Source: Dyella lipolytica (lineage in GTDB: Bacteria > Pseudomonadota > Gammaproteobacteria > Xanthomonadales > Rhodanobacteraceae). From it: DNA of 64,000 bases. The stretch covers positions 2,024,383-2,088,382 of the forward strand of contig NZ_BSNQ01000003.1 in assembly GCF_030160075.1 (NCBI RefSeq), in the 5' to 3' direction. Below, piece after piece: positions 56,200-64,000 of the stretch. Made by a program: the position numbers and the translations under genes. How positions within the stretch are numbered: the first letter of the stretch is position 1; every line of letters starts with the position of its first letter. The notes under the pieces are model-generated. The model saw nothing but the letters and a program-made list of their open reading frames with translations. It searched no databases and was not told the origin of the DNA.

Positions 56200-57600
56200 T
56201 CAGGACGTCAGTACCCGATAACACGGCACATAGGCGCTGCCGCCCGGGAGCTTCATGCGATGTTGCTGTACGAAGGCCTGCAGCAGACGATCCAGCGCGT
56301 GCATGATCTCCGCTTCGCCATCGATCTCGAACGGGCCGGACTTCTCGATGGCAAGTACACCTTCTTCTTTCACATTGCCGGCAACGATGCCGGAAAAGGC
56401 ACGGCGTAGATCTGCGGCCAGTTCATGGCGCGGACGATTGCGTTGGATCGCCAGGGAACGCATGGCTTCATGCGTAGGTAAGAAAGGTTGCTGGAACGCC
56501 AGCGGAACATTCAGCGACCAGTTGAAAAAGAATGCGTCCTTGTTGTCCAAACGATGATTGCGCACTTTGTCGATGCCGCGCACCATCGCGTGCGACACGG
56601 CGATCGGATCGTCCACGATGATCTTGTAGTACTGCGCCACGTCGTCACCCAGCGCAAGTTTGAGAAATTTATCGATCTGTTCGAAGTACGCCGCCGACTG
56701 CTTCGGCCCCGTAAAGATCAGCGGGAACGGAATGCCCGCGTTGTCCGGGTGCAGCAGGATACCGAGCATGTAGAGGATTTCTTCGGCCGTGCCGACGCCG
56801 CCGGGGAACACGATGATGCCGTGTCCCATCCGCACGAAAGCTTCAAGGCGCTTCTCGATATCCGGCATGATCACCAGCTGATTCACGATCGGATTGGGCG
56901 ACTCTGCCGCGATGATGCCCGGTTCGGTGATGCCGATATAACGATTGTTGCGTCTGCGCTGCTTGGCGTGCGCGATGGTGGCGCCTTTCATCGGGCCCTT
57001 CATCGCACCCGGACCGCAGCCGGTGCAGATATCCAGGCCACGCAGGCCGAGCTGATAGCCGACCAGTTTGGTGTATTCGTATTCGTCGCGCGAGATCGAA
57101 TGACCGCCCCAGCAGACGGCGAGATTGGGATCGATCTGTGGCTTGAGGATGCGCGCGTTGCGCAGGATGTCGAACACGGCGTGCGTGATGCCTACCGTAT
57201 CGTCCAGATCGAAGTTACCCTGTTGCAGCTGTGTCGATACGTAGACGATATCGCGCACCACTGCCACCAGCAGTTCGTTGATGCCGCGGATGATTTGGCC
57301 ATCTACAAAGGCGCGCGCCGGCGCGTGCGTCAGCTCGATCTTGATACCACGATCCTGCTGCAGCACCTGGATATCGAAAGTCGGATACTGCTCGAACATC
57401 GTGCGCGGATCGTCGCTGATGTCACCGGAGGTGAGCACAGCGAGCGCGCAGCGGCGAAGCAATCCGTGCAGGCCCGAGCCGCTGATGTCGCGCAATCGCG
57501 CCACTTCGTTGCGAGAAAGGATGTCCAAACCACCGGCAGGCGAAATGCGTGCGTTTACCGTAGCAGGCTTGCCGGACTTGTCGATCTGCGTGTCATTCAT
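56200..57600 (-). CDS. ppnN: Nucleotide 5'-monophosphate nucleosidase PpnN (LOG family)
   Basis: 466 residues from the ATG at 57600, with GGAG 10 nt upstream; the longer frame to 57663 lacks a site. E. coli PpnN has 454. It has an N-terminal PpnN-specific domain, then the LOG Rossmann core with CGPGAMKGPMKGA and PGGVGTAEE, the phosphoribohydrolase motif. It hydrolyses nucleoside monophosphates to base and ribose phosphate and in E. coli is controlled by ppGpp. The gene is monocistronic, downstream of nothing on its strand within 150 bp. Confidence 0.9.
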   Translation of the reverse strand: MNDTQIDKSGKPATVNARISPAGGLDILSRNEVARLRDISGSGLHGLLRRCALAVLTSGDISDDPRTMFEQYPTFDIQVLQQDRGIKIELTHAPARAFVDGQIIRGINELLVAVVRDIVYVSTQLQQGNFDLDDTVGITHAVFDILRNARILKPQIDPNLAVCWGGHSISRDEYEYTKLVGYQLGLRGLDICTGCGPGAMKGPMKGATIAHAKQRRRNNRYIGITEPGIIAAESPNPIVNQLVIMPDIEKRLEAFVRMGHGIIVFPGGVGTAEEILYMLGILLHPDNAGIPFPLIFTGPKQSAAYFEQIDKFLKLALGDDVAQYYKIIVDDPIAVSHAMVRGIDKVRNHRLDNKDAFFFNWSLNVPLAFQQPFLPTHEAMRSLAIQRNRPRHELAADLRRAFSGIVAGNVKEEGVLAIEKSGPFEIDGEAEIMHALDRLLQAFVQQHRMKLPGGSAYVPCYRVLTS

Positions 57601-57732
57601 TCTGATCATTCTCCTGACCTCTTCGCGATGATGCAGCTTCCTCTGCACCATGCGCGCGGCCATCTAGCATCTCGCTTCGGGGGCGATGCGGTCAATGTAT
57701 TCCAGAACCAGCACCGAGCCGACCATAAGAAA

Positions 57733-57762
57733 GAACTCCCCGCAGCACGCTGCGAGGAGTTC
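57733..57762 (-). terminator. Terminator of the second TonB receptor gene
   Basis: GAACTCC-CGCAGC and GCTGCG-GGAGTTC form a long stem with one mismatch and a 2-nt loop, followed on the minus strand by TTTCTT. It lies about 70 bp beyond the receptor stop. Confidence 0.7.
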
Positions 57763-57829
57763 GGGTATGGCTTCACGTCGCATGGTGTACGGGTCCGAGC
57801 CGCAGTAACGGCTCGGACCACGCAGCCAC

Positions 57830-60310
57830 TTACTGGAACGATGCGCCAATCGTAATCACGTACGCGCGTGGTTGCAGCAAGCCGTAAGACGGCGCCGAGC
57901 CGGAATACAACCCTGGATACAGGGCGCCACCCGATTTAGCGAGCAGCTGAGCCGAGTTCACATAGGACAATGCATGGCGATCGGTCAGGTTGTCGACGTT
58001 GAGCTTGATGTACGGCTTCTTCAACCAGTCCCAATCGCCGAAGCGATAACCGGCACTAAAGCTGAAGGTGGTGAAGCCGCCGACGCTCTCGGTGTTCATG
58101 TAGTCACCGTACAGCGAGCTGGTCACACGACCGTTCAACGTTGCCCACAAGCGCGAGTCGTCGTAGCTCAAGCTCACGTTGCCGATATTGCGCGGTGTGT
58201 CCGGCATGGTGCGACCGTTGGTGGGATAGATACCCGTACCGCCGGCAAAGTTGGCATCGCCCGGACCGCCATCGAGGCCGCCTTTGATCTTGGCCTGCGT
58301 GTAGGTGTACGACGTGTAGACGGTCCAGCTCGGTGCAAACTTGTAGCTGGCCTCGCCGTTGAAACCCTGCATATCCATATGCGGGATGGTCGTGTAGTAC
58401 TCGTTCCCCTGCTCCGTAAAGGCCGCTTCCTGCTTGTTGAAGTAATTGCTGTGATAGACATCGGCGCTGGCCGAAATCGCATCACCGTAGTAGCGCCAGC
58501 CCAGATCGGTGTTCCAGGACATTTCCGGGTTGGAGTTCTGTACGCCGACCAAAGCATCCAGCATCGCAACGGTGTTGGACGGCACGCGGAAGGTTTTGCC
58601 GGTGCCGATAAAGAACTGGTTGCGCTCGTCCAGCTGGAACTTGATACCTGCGGTGGGTAGGAATTTGTTCCAGTTGTTGTTGAAGGTCGTGGAGGTCTGC
58701 GCATCGAAGCCGGTGGTGGAACCCGGATAGTCGTACGTGAACCCATTGCGGTTGGCATGCAGATAACTCACGCCAGCGGTGAACGTCCAGTAGTCGTTCG
58801 GCGTCCAGTTGTCCGTTAGGAAGCCCTTCTCCAGTTCGGTGTTGGTGTATTCCTGATAGAACTTCTGCGGCAGTCCACTGGTGGGATACACCAGGTACGA
58901 GGAATTACCCCAGATGTCGGCGACCGTACCGGTCAACGGATCGACCAGACCGTACGTATCGGCCTGGGTCTTGCGCGAACGCTCGTACCAGAAACCGTAC
59001 TCGAGGCTGTTGTCCATCCCGAGATCTTGGTTGAACTTGGCGATCACGCCTGGGCGATATGTCTTCGCGGACGAGAACGAATAGACCGTGCCGCCCGAAA
59101 AATTCTTTTTCGTGCTGTTGGTCACCGAGCCGTCGCCGTTGAGATCGGCATTGGCATACAGATACTGATCCACCGGCGACGTGCTTTCCTGGGCCAAGCC
59201 ACCGCCACTGCCGCCGCCGTTGCCGTACCAGTAATACGGAATCACCGACAGATGCAGGTTGTCGGCGAGCTTGAACTCGCCGTCCATGCTGAACATGTAG
59301 CTGCTGTAGGGATTGGTATGCAGCGCGTAGTAGTTTTCGTCGTTGGTCGCCGCGGTCTTGAGCGCCGAACCGCTGAGATTGTTCAGCGGAATCCAGGTGC
59401 TGTTGTAGTTGTAGAAATAACCGTTCTGCGCCACCTGAGCCTTGGAGAGCGCATCGTATTCAAGATTGCTCTGACGGCTGTACTGCAACGACGCACTGAC
59501 GGAGTTGTTGTCGTTGATGGTCCACACCGACTTGCCGTCCACCTTGGCGACGCGCAGATCGCCCGCGCCACGCCACATATTGGCCGTGTTGTCGGACAAG
59601 GAGAGCCACGAACGCACCGGGCCGAGGTCGCCGGTATTCAGGCGCACGAAGGTGCGGCGATAGTCGTTGTTGCCAAGGCTCTGGGTGAAATCCACGCCAC
59701 CCTGATGCGACGGATCGATGGTGGCCCAGCCGATATGGCCGCCGCTGGCGCCCGAATCGGGCATATCGATATCGGGTATGCCCTGCAGCACGGTGATGTC
59801 GCCCAGGTTTTCAGAGTCGCCATATTCCGTGGCGTACACGGAGTAGCTGCCCGTGTCGGTGATCGGCGCGCCGTTCACCGTCATGCCGATATCCGACGAA
59901 TCGTAACCGCGCATGCTGTAGTGGCCGTTGGCGAGACCGGTGACATCGTCCGTGGCGGAGTTCACGCCCGGAATGCTGCCGATCAGCTGCGTAAAGTTGC
60001 TGCCGGGACTGGCCTTTTCGATGGCTTCGCGCGTAATGGTCGACACGGCTTTGGGAGCCGTCTGCACCGACATCAGTCCGCCGCCCAGTGACAGCGATTG
60101 TGCCTGCACCTGCACGGCCGCCATCTGCTTCACATCGCGCTGGGTGCTGTTCGATGTGGTGGTGTTGGAGGTGCTGGACGCGTTAACGCGCTGGTTGGTA
60201 TTGCCCTGGTTGGTTTGGGTTACGTCGCTGCTGGCGGTCTGCGCCATCGCGACGCCCATCGACATGTAGCAGGCAATAGCAATCGCTGCGGAAAGATGCG
60301 TTCGTTTCAT
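57830..60310 (-). CDS. TonB-dependent receptor
   Basis: 826 residues with a signal peptide (THLSAAIAIACYMSMGVAMAQ), a Gln/Asn/Ser/Thr-rich linker with SNTTTSNST, a plug (AVSTITREAIEKASPGSNFTQLIGSIPG in about 90-120, HYSMRGYDSSDIGMTVNGAP) and a barrel ending TIGASFQ. The plug resembles the FecA-like and xanthomonad TonB receptors. The substrate is unknown. A palindromic operator-like sequence lies in the 460-bp region upstream, so it is probably regulated by a repressor or activator binding there. Confidence 0.92.
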   Translation of the reverse strand: MKRTHLSAAIAIACYMSMGVAMAQTASSDVTQTNQGNTNQRVNASSTSNTTTSNSTQRDVKQMAAVQVQAQSLSLGGGLMSVQTAPKAVSTITREAIEKASPGSNFTQLIGSIPGVNSATDDVTGLANGHYSMRGYDSSDIGMTVNGAPITDTGSYSVYATEYGDSENLGDITVLQGIPDIDMPDSGASGGHIGWATIDPSHQGGVDFTQSLGNNDYRRTFVRLNTGDLGPVRSWLSLSDNTANMWRGAGDLRVAKVDGKSVWTINDNNSVSASLQYSRQSNLEYDALSKAQVAQNGYFYNYNSTWIPLNNLSGSALKTAATNDENYYALHTNPYSSYMFSMDGEFKLADNLHLSVIPYYWYGNGGGSGGGLAQESTSPVDQYLYANADLNGDGSVTNSTKKNFSGGTVYSFSSAKTYRPGVIAKFNQDLGMDNSLEYGFWYERSRKTQADTYGLVDPLTGTVADIWGNSSYLVYPTSGLPQKFYQEYTNTELEKGFLTDNWTPNDYWTFTAGVSYLHANRNGFTYDYPGSTTGFDAQTSTTFNNNWNKFLPTAGIKFQLDERNQFFIGTGKTFRVPSNTVAMLDALVGVQNSNPEMSWNTDLGWRYYGDAISASADVYHSNYFNKQEAAFTEQGNEYYTTIPHMDMQGFNGEASYKFAPSWTVYTSYTYTQAKIKGGLDGGPGDANFAGGTGIYPTNGRTMPDTPRNIGNVSLSYDDSRLWATLNGRVTSSLYGDYMNTESVGGFTTFSFSAGYRFGDWDWLKKPYIKLNVDNLTDRHALSYVNSAQLLAKSGGALYPGLYSGSAPSYGLLQPRAYVITIGASFQ

Positions 60311-60511
60311 TGAGAGCCCCGTAGTCCTGTTGTTGATAGCGAGATTTCTTTGGCACCGCTTTTTGTGACCGCTCGAACATCTCTTACGTCAAACACGACA
60401 TCAGCCGACCCGTGCGGGTCATTCGCTAGATAGCGATCCATCGACACAACGAGCCCCGGGCTCATGACAAATGAGCCACGCATAACTGCTCTGGAACCCT
60501 AGGTTTTGTGA

Positions 60512-60542
60512 TTTCTTGCGTGACGACGCAAGAAAGTGTCAA
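60512..60542 (-). promoter_or_regulatory. Palindromic operator and -35 box upstream of the TonB receptor
   Basis: TTTCTTGCGT and ACGCAAGAAA (60512-60535) are perfect 10-bp inverted arms around GACG. On the minus strand a TTGACA (60542-60537) directly adjoins it, so the palindrome fills the spacer and -10 region, as expected of an operator. No good -10 was seen. The rest of 60311-60771 (the 200-bp leader and the region toward 60771) shows nothing else I can support. Confidence 0.5.
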
Positions 60543-60771
60543 TCAAAGTAGATAACCCTGGGTGGCAAATCCGTGTGAGACGTCCGATTCGTACGCTTTA
60601 TCTGAGCCATTTCGAGCGTCAGATAGGGGAAAGCGGTCACGTATCCTTAGCGATACCTTAGCAAGATCACACGAAAGCTTTACATCAACTTTACAAAAAT
60701 ATCTCAGTTGCAACGGAGCTTCCCCGGCCTATCTAGGCCAGGGATGGCGATTGCAGAAGTCTGCTTGGGGA

Positions 60772-62484
60772 CTAAGCGCCCTTGCCTAGATAGCGCGCGC
60801 GCTTGGCCGGCTTGAGCCGTGCCAGGTCGAGCATGACCAGGCCGTCGACGCAGCCGGAGAAACCGGGATCTTCGCCAAAGTCGAGGAACTGAACACCATC
60901 GGGCTCGACCAGATCCACGTACTGGCGATACAGCACCGGAAGACTTACACCCAAGGCGTCCAGGTGGTTTCGCAGCCGACCCAGGCCACTCACCGGGTCC
61001 AGCCCCTCCAGCTCGCGGCGCACGCCTTCGAGTACATCTGGGGAAACCTTGAACGGCTGGCGTGCCTCGGCCAGGCCAGGTGCGCCGAAATAATGCTGAT
61101 GTGCTGCCGCAATCCACTCGCGAGCCTGGCGCGGCAGATTGACTGACATGCTTACTGGGCCGAACAGGTAACGAAGATCCGGGTGGCGCTGCAGATACAA
61201 CCCGATGCCTTGCCAGAGCTGATCGAGTGCGCGGGATCGCCAATAGGCCGGTGCGATAAAGCTGCGCCCCAGTTCCATCCCCTGGGCGAGCCGCGATTCG
61301 AGGGCCGGCGAATATCGGAACAGGCTGGCGGTATAGAGCCCCGCCATGCCACGCTCAGTAATCAGGCGGCCACCATGACCGAGACGGTACGAACCGACGA
61401 TGCGCAGCGCCTTGGGATCCCACAGCACGAGATGTTCGTAGTGCGCGTCGTAAGCATCCAGATCGCGCCGGGTATTGGTTCCCTCGCCTACCTTGCGGAA
61501 GGTCAGTTCACGCAGGCGGCCGATCTCGCGCAGGGCCGCGCCGTCGATCGATCCACGCAGCACCATCAATTGTTTGCCGTCGGCCAGATCGGCGAGTTTC
61601 TCGCACTGGGCCAACTCCATTGCGACGCGATCGACCGGCTCCGGATGCGCCAGCGGTACTTGGCCGCCAAAAACCAGTCCGCGCCGACGACCGAGTCGAT
61701 AAACATGGCGGCGCATTAGATTCGCCGCACGCTGACTCGAACCATCGCTGCGTTGTTCCACTTCCTCGGCACTGATCAACGCACCGACGCTGAAACCGAT
61801 CCGGCTAACCGCGGTGGCGACCGCTTCGCGCGGCAACATCGCGGTGCTTAGCGGTTTGGCGAGCATCGACAGACCATAGAACATCGCGGAATTACGTGCC
61901 GCCACATGGATCGGCAACACCGGCGTTTTGCTGCGCATGGCAAGCCGCGCAAAACCGTCGGACCAGCGTCCATCGCGCACGCCGGCAGGTCCCATGCGCG
62001 ACACTTCGCCGGCAGGGAAAATGATCAGCGCCTCGCCACGATCGAGCGCGCGATAAACATTGCGCAAGCGCGACGCCGCGCCGCTTCCGAATACGTCCAC
62101 CGGTAACAGCAAAGGACCGAGTTGCGGAACCGCCGCCAGCCAGTCGTTGCCGAGAATGCGCACGTCTTGACGCACCGATCCGACCAGTTGCAGCAACGCC
62201 ATCGCATCGAGCATGCCAAGAGGATGATTGGCGACGATAAGCACGCCACCCTCGACGGGGATATTCTCCCGCTCGCGCTGGACGACGTGATAACTGCAGC
62301 CGAGAAGATCCAGCACCTTGTCGACGAAGTCGAACCCTATCGTATCGGCAAGCCGTTCAAGTACGCGATTGAAACCCGACTCGTCGGCAAGCCGGCCAAG
62401 CATGCCGGCCACCGGACGGCGGATCATCGGATGCTGTGCGAGCCACGGTAGACGTTCGGTAAGGGCCTGTTCAACGCGAAGCAT
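60772..62484 (-). CDS. OlsF-like bifunctional acyltransferase (PlsC domain plus GNAT-like N-acyltransferase)
   Basis: 570 residues from an ATG with GGGAGG upstream. The N-terminal half is a PlsC/LPLAT domain: catalytic NHPLGMLD at 86-93 (His87, Asp93) and the phosphate-binding FPAGEVSR at 156-163. The C-terminal half is an OlsB/hemolysin-type acyl-ACP N-acyltransferase (IGRLRELTFRKVGEG, VGSYRLGHG, ELGRSFIAPAYW). In OlsF the GNAT half makes lyso-ornithine lipid and the PlsC half adds the second acyl chain, giving a phosphorus-free membrane lipid. The order PlsC-then-GNAT fits OlsF. The head-group amino acid is inferred, not shown. Confidence 0.72.
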   Translation of the reverse strand: MLRVEQALTERLPWLAQHPMIRRPVAGMLGRLADESGFNRVLERLADTIGFDFVDKVLDLLGCSYHVVQRERENIPVEGGVLIVANHPLGMLDAMALLQLVGSVRQDVRILGNDWLAAVPQLGPLLLPVDVFGSGAASRLRNVYRALDRGEALIIFPAGEVSRMGPAGVRDGRWSDGFARLAMRSKTPVLPIHVAARNSAMFYGLSMLAKPLSTAMLPREAVATAVSRIGFSVGALISAEEVEQRSDGSSQRAANLMRRHVYRLGRRRGLVFGGQVPLAHPEPVDRVAMELAQCEKLADLADGKQLMVLRGSIDGAALREIGRLRELTFRKVGEGTNTRRDLDAYDAHYEHLVLWDPKALRIVGSYRLGHGGRLITERGMAGLYTASLFRYSPALESRLAQGMELGRSFIAPAYWRSRALDQLWQGIGLYLQRHPDLRYLFGPVSMSVNLPRQAREWIAAAHQHYFGAPGLAEARQPFKVSPDVLEGVRRELEGLDPVSGLGRLRNHLDALGVSLPVLYRQYVDLVEPDGVQFLDFGEDPGFSGCVDGLVMLDLARLKPAKRARYLGKGA

Positions 62485-62678
62485 GACCGCCTCCCTTGGG
62501 TTTAGTCCATGTTGCCGATCAAGTGTGACAACTGCGCGAATTTATGCAGCCAAACTCGTCTCATTCGCAAGAATACACGATGGGCAATGGGCGATTCCTT
62601 AAGCGCTTGTTTAAGACAAGGCGCCACGAAAACTCAATGCATCACGACTACTTGGCCGTCGGCCAGGAAATGGACGCC

Positions 62679-63290
62679 TCAGACGGTTAGATGCAGGTAC
62701 GCCGCAATGCCCCCGAGGAACATCTGTACAGACAGGGCAATGAGCAACATGCCCATGACGCGTTCCAGCGCAGTGAGCACACTTTCGCCCAGCCAGCGGT
62801 ACAGATAGGTGGAACTCAAAAGAATGACCGCCGTCGCCAGCCACGCGCACAACAAGGCGATCGCCCAATCGACGGTGCGGCCAGGCTCGGAGTTGGTCAA
62901 CAACAGCAACGCTGCCATCGCCGACGGCCCCGCCACGCCAGGAATGGCCATCGGGACAATAAAAGGTTCGCCGTCGCCAGACTTGCCGAAAATGCCACCG
63001 CCGTCGGCGGGCGGAAACACCATGCGGATGCCGATCAGGAAAAGCACGATGCCGCCGGCAATGCTGATTGATTCTTCGCGCAGCTGCAGCAACCTGAGAA
63101 TCAACTGACCGCCCATCAGGAACATCAGCAGCACGGCCAGCGCAATCAACAACTCGCGCACCATCACGGCACGGCGACGCTTGGGTGCCACACCCTTCAG
63201 CAAGCTCAGGAAGATCGGGATATTGCCGAGCGGATCCATGATCAGGAACAGCAGGATCGCCGCCGACAATGTCGTCATCTGCGTTTCCAT
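62679..63290 (-). CDS. MarC family integral membrane protein
   Basis: 203 residues, six helices, GGGG ribosome-binding stretch before the ATG. The N-terminus has the family's MDPLGNIPIFLSLL, the middle has the VPMAIPGVAGPSAM half-motif typical of MarC/YhgN/UPF0056. Once linked to multiple antibiotic resistance, the family's function is unproven. It stands 194 bp downstream of the acyltransferase start, which points away from it on the same strand, with no gene in the gap. Confidence 0.9.
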   Translation of the reverse strand: METQMTTLSAAILLFLIMDPLGNIPIFLSLLKGVAPKRRRAVMVRELLIALAVLLMFLMGGQLILRLLQLREESISIAGGIVLFLIGIRMVFPPADGGGIFGKSGDGEPFIVPMAIPGVAGPSAMAALLLLTNSEPGRTVDWAIALLCAWLATAVILLSSTYLYRWLGESVLTALERVMGMLLIALSVQMFLGGIAAYLHLTV

Positions 63291-63336
63291 CGGATCCCCT
63301 TATGCAGATATCCGCGGCTGCCGCCGCCGGACGGCA

Positions 63337-64000
63337 TCATGCCACGCGCAGGTCGAGCACGGCGCCACGCGCAACGGCAGCTTCGGCACTCAAGAGATAG
63401 ACCGCAGCATCGGCGGTGGCATTCGGCAGCGGCTGCTGCAGCGTGTCCTCGCCGAAATAAGCCGTGCGGCGCAACGTGGTGCGCATCGGGCCGGGCAGCA
63501 AGGCGTGCACGCGGAACGTATCGCTATCGTGTTCTTCGTGAAGGATCGCTACGAAACGTTCCAACGCCGCCTTCGATACACCGTAAGCGCCCCAATGCGC
63601 GCGTCGCACAAGCTCTGGATTGTCGAGTACGAACACCGCCGCGCTATCGGGTGCCGCTGTTAGCAGCGGCAGACAGGCCTGGGTAAGCGCAAACGGTGCA
63701 GAGACATTTACATGCAGGGCGCGCAACCAAGCATCCGGCTTGTGCATCGCGATCGGCGTCAACCCGGCGAAGCTCGCTGCAGCGTGCACGATGCCATCCA
63801 GTCGACCCAGATCGCGTTGCAGGCCATCGGCCAAGGCTTCGTACTCACGTGGCGTGGCCGATTCCATATCAAGCGGATGGATCACCGGCTCAGGCAGACC
63901 TTCGGCAATCATCGCGTCATAAAGTTGTTCGAGCTGGCGCTTGCGCTTGCCTGTCATCACGACGGTCGCGCCGGCGCGTGCAGCGGCGCGTGCTACCGCG
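63337..64000 (-). CDS. SDR family oxidoreductase (N-terminus outside window)
   Basis: The frame continues through the window edge: residues before the first in-frame GTG at 63960 read AVARAAARAGATVV, the helix and strand after the NAD(P)-binding glycine motif, so the true start lies beyond 64000. Visible parts are the nucleotide-binding LDGIVHAAASF (NAG-like), the strand VNVSAPF, and the catalytic Tyr-x3-Lys in GAYGVSKAALE. The family and fold are clear; the substrate is not. Resembles the YciK-type short-chain dehydrogenases. Confidence 0.85.
   Translation of the reverse strand, partial: AVARAAARAGATVVMTGKRKRQLEQLYDAMIAEGLPEPVIHPLDMESATPREYEALADGLQRDLGRLDGIVHAAASFAGLTPIAMHKPDAWLRALHVNVSAPFALTQACLPLLTAAPDSAAVFVLDNPELVRRAHWGAYGVSKAALERFVAILHEEHDSDTFRVHALLPGPMRTTLRRTAYFGEDTLQQPLPNATADAAVYLLSAEAAVARGAVLDLRVA

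Noticed and set aside
56488-57855. 455-aa plus-strand ORF
   Set aside because: Antisense shadow of ppnN, whose motifs are complete.

Overview
The window comes from a GC-rich gammaproteobacterial chromosome, most likely an Xanthomonadales member close to Rhodanobacteraceae (Dyella/Luteibacter/Rhodanobacter type). The reasons are an effector carrying an XVIPCD-type C-terminus, an alpha-amino acid ester hydrolase very like the Xanthomonas enzyme, a MoxR/DUF58/DUF4129/DUF4350/SpoIIM/RDD cluster, two TonB-dependent receptors and a SapC-family protein. The placement is inferred from gene content; no 16S rRNA gene is present.

Layout. 1-6094: minus-strand membrane operon RDD-RDD-SpoIIM-DUF4129-DUF4350-MoxR-DUF58, with almost every junction translationally overlapped. 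6283-14266: SET-domain protein, small lipoprotein, acyl-CoA dehydrogenase, a palindromic mobile-like repeat (9283-9424), secreted ester hydrolase, GNAT, and an overlapping pair of exported flavin amine oxidase and c-type cytochrome. 14360-16210: a predicted type IV secretion (X-Tfe type) effector with an HEIQH zinc metallopeptidase motif and no visible immunity gene. 16601-22784: SapC protein, HNH endonuclease, dxs, HpnN-like RND transporter. 22832-33090: TonB receptor, prmC, a 1374-residue unrecognised membrane protein, M1 aminopeptidase. 33223-43626: a winged-helix response regulator without a kinase, a helically phased array of GTGA repeats, a 2384-residue trimeric autotransporter adhesin, and a secreted subtilase. 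43701-48999: peroxide-defence block ahpC-ahpD / oxyR / katG with a four-tetrad OxyR site over a good ahpC promoter, and an IS5-type transposase remnant between oxyR and katG. 49190-54580: lgt, thyA, folA, a MutT-ThiE-like fusion, DUF2007, an EamA transporter and apt, all minus strand. A 291-bp nested palindrome sits between lgt and thyA and ends 3 bp from the thyA start codon. 54702-64000: transglycosylase-like protein, tRNA-Asn, ppnN, second TonB receptor, an OlsF-like bifunctional acyltransferase, a MarC protein and a truncated SDR.

How parts may fit together. The response regulator, GTGA array and adhesin look like one surface-attachment control unit. AhpC, AhpD, OxyR and KatG form a hydroperoxide regulon in which AhpD replaces the usual AhpF, and a terminator between ahpC and ahpD probably makes AhpC more abundant. 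The amine oxidase and its cytochrome c probably form an exported amine dehydrogenase pair. dxs beside an HpnN-like transporter hints at isoprenoid or hopanoid supply and export. The strongest candidates for something new are the orphan XVIPCD metallopeptidase effector, the phased GTGA array, the two palindromic elements and the 1374-residue membrane protein.
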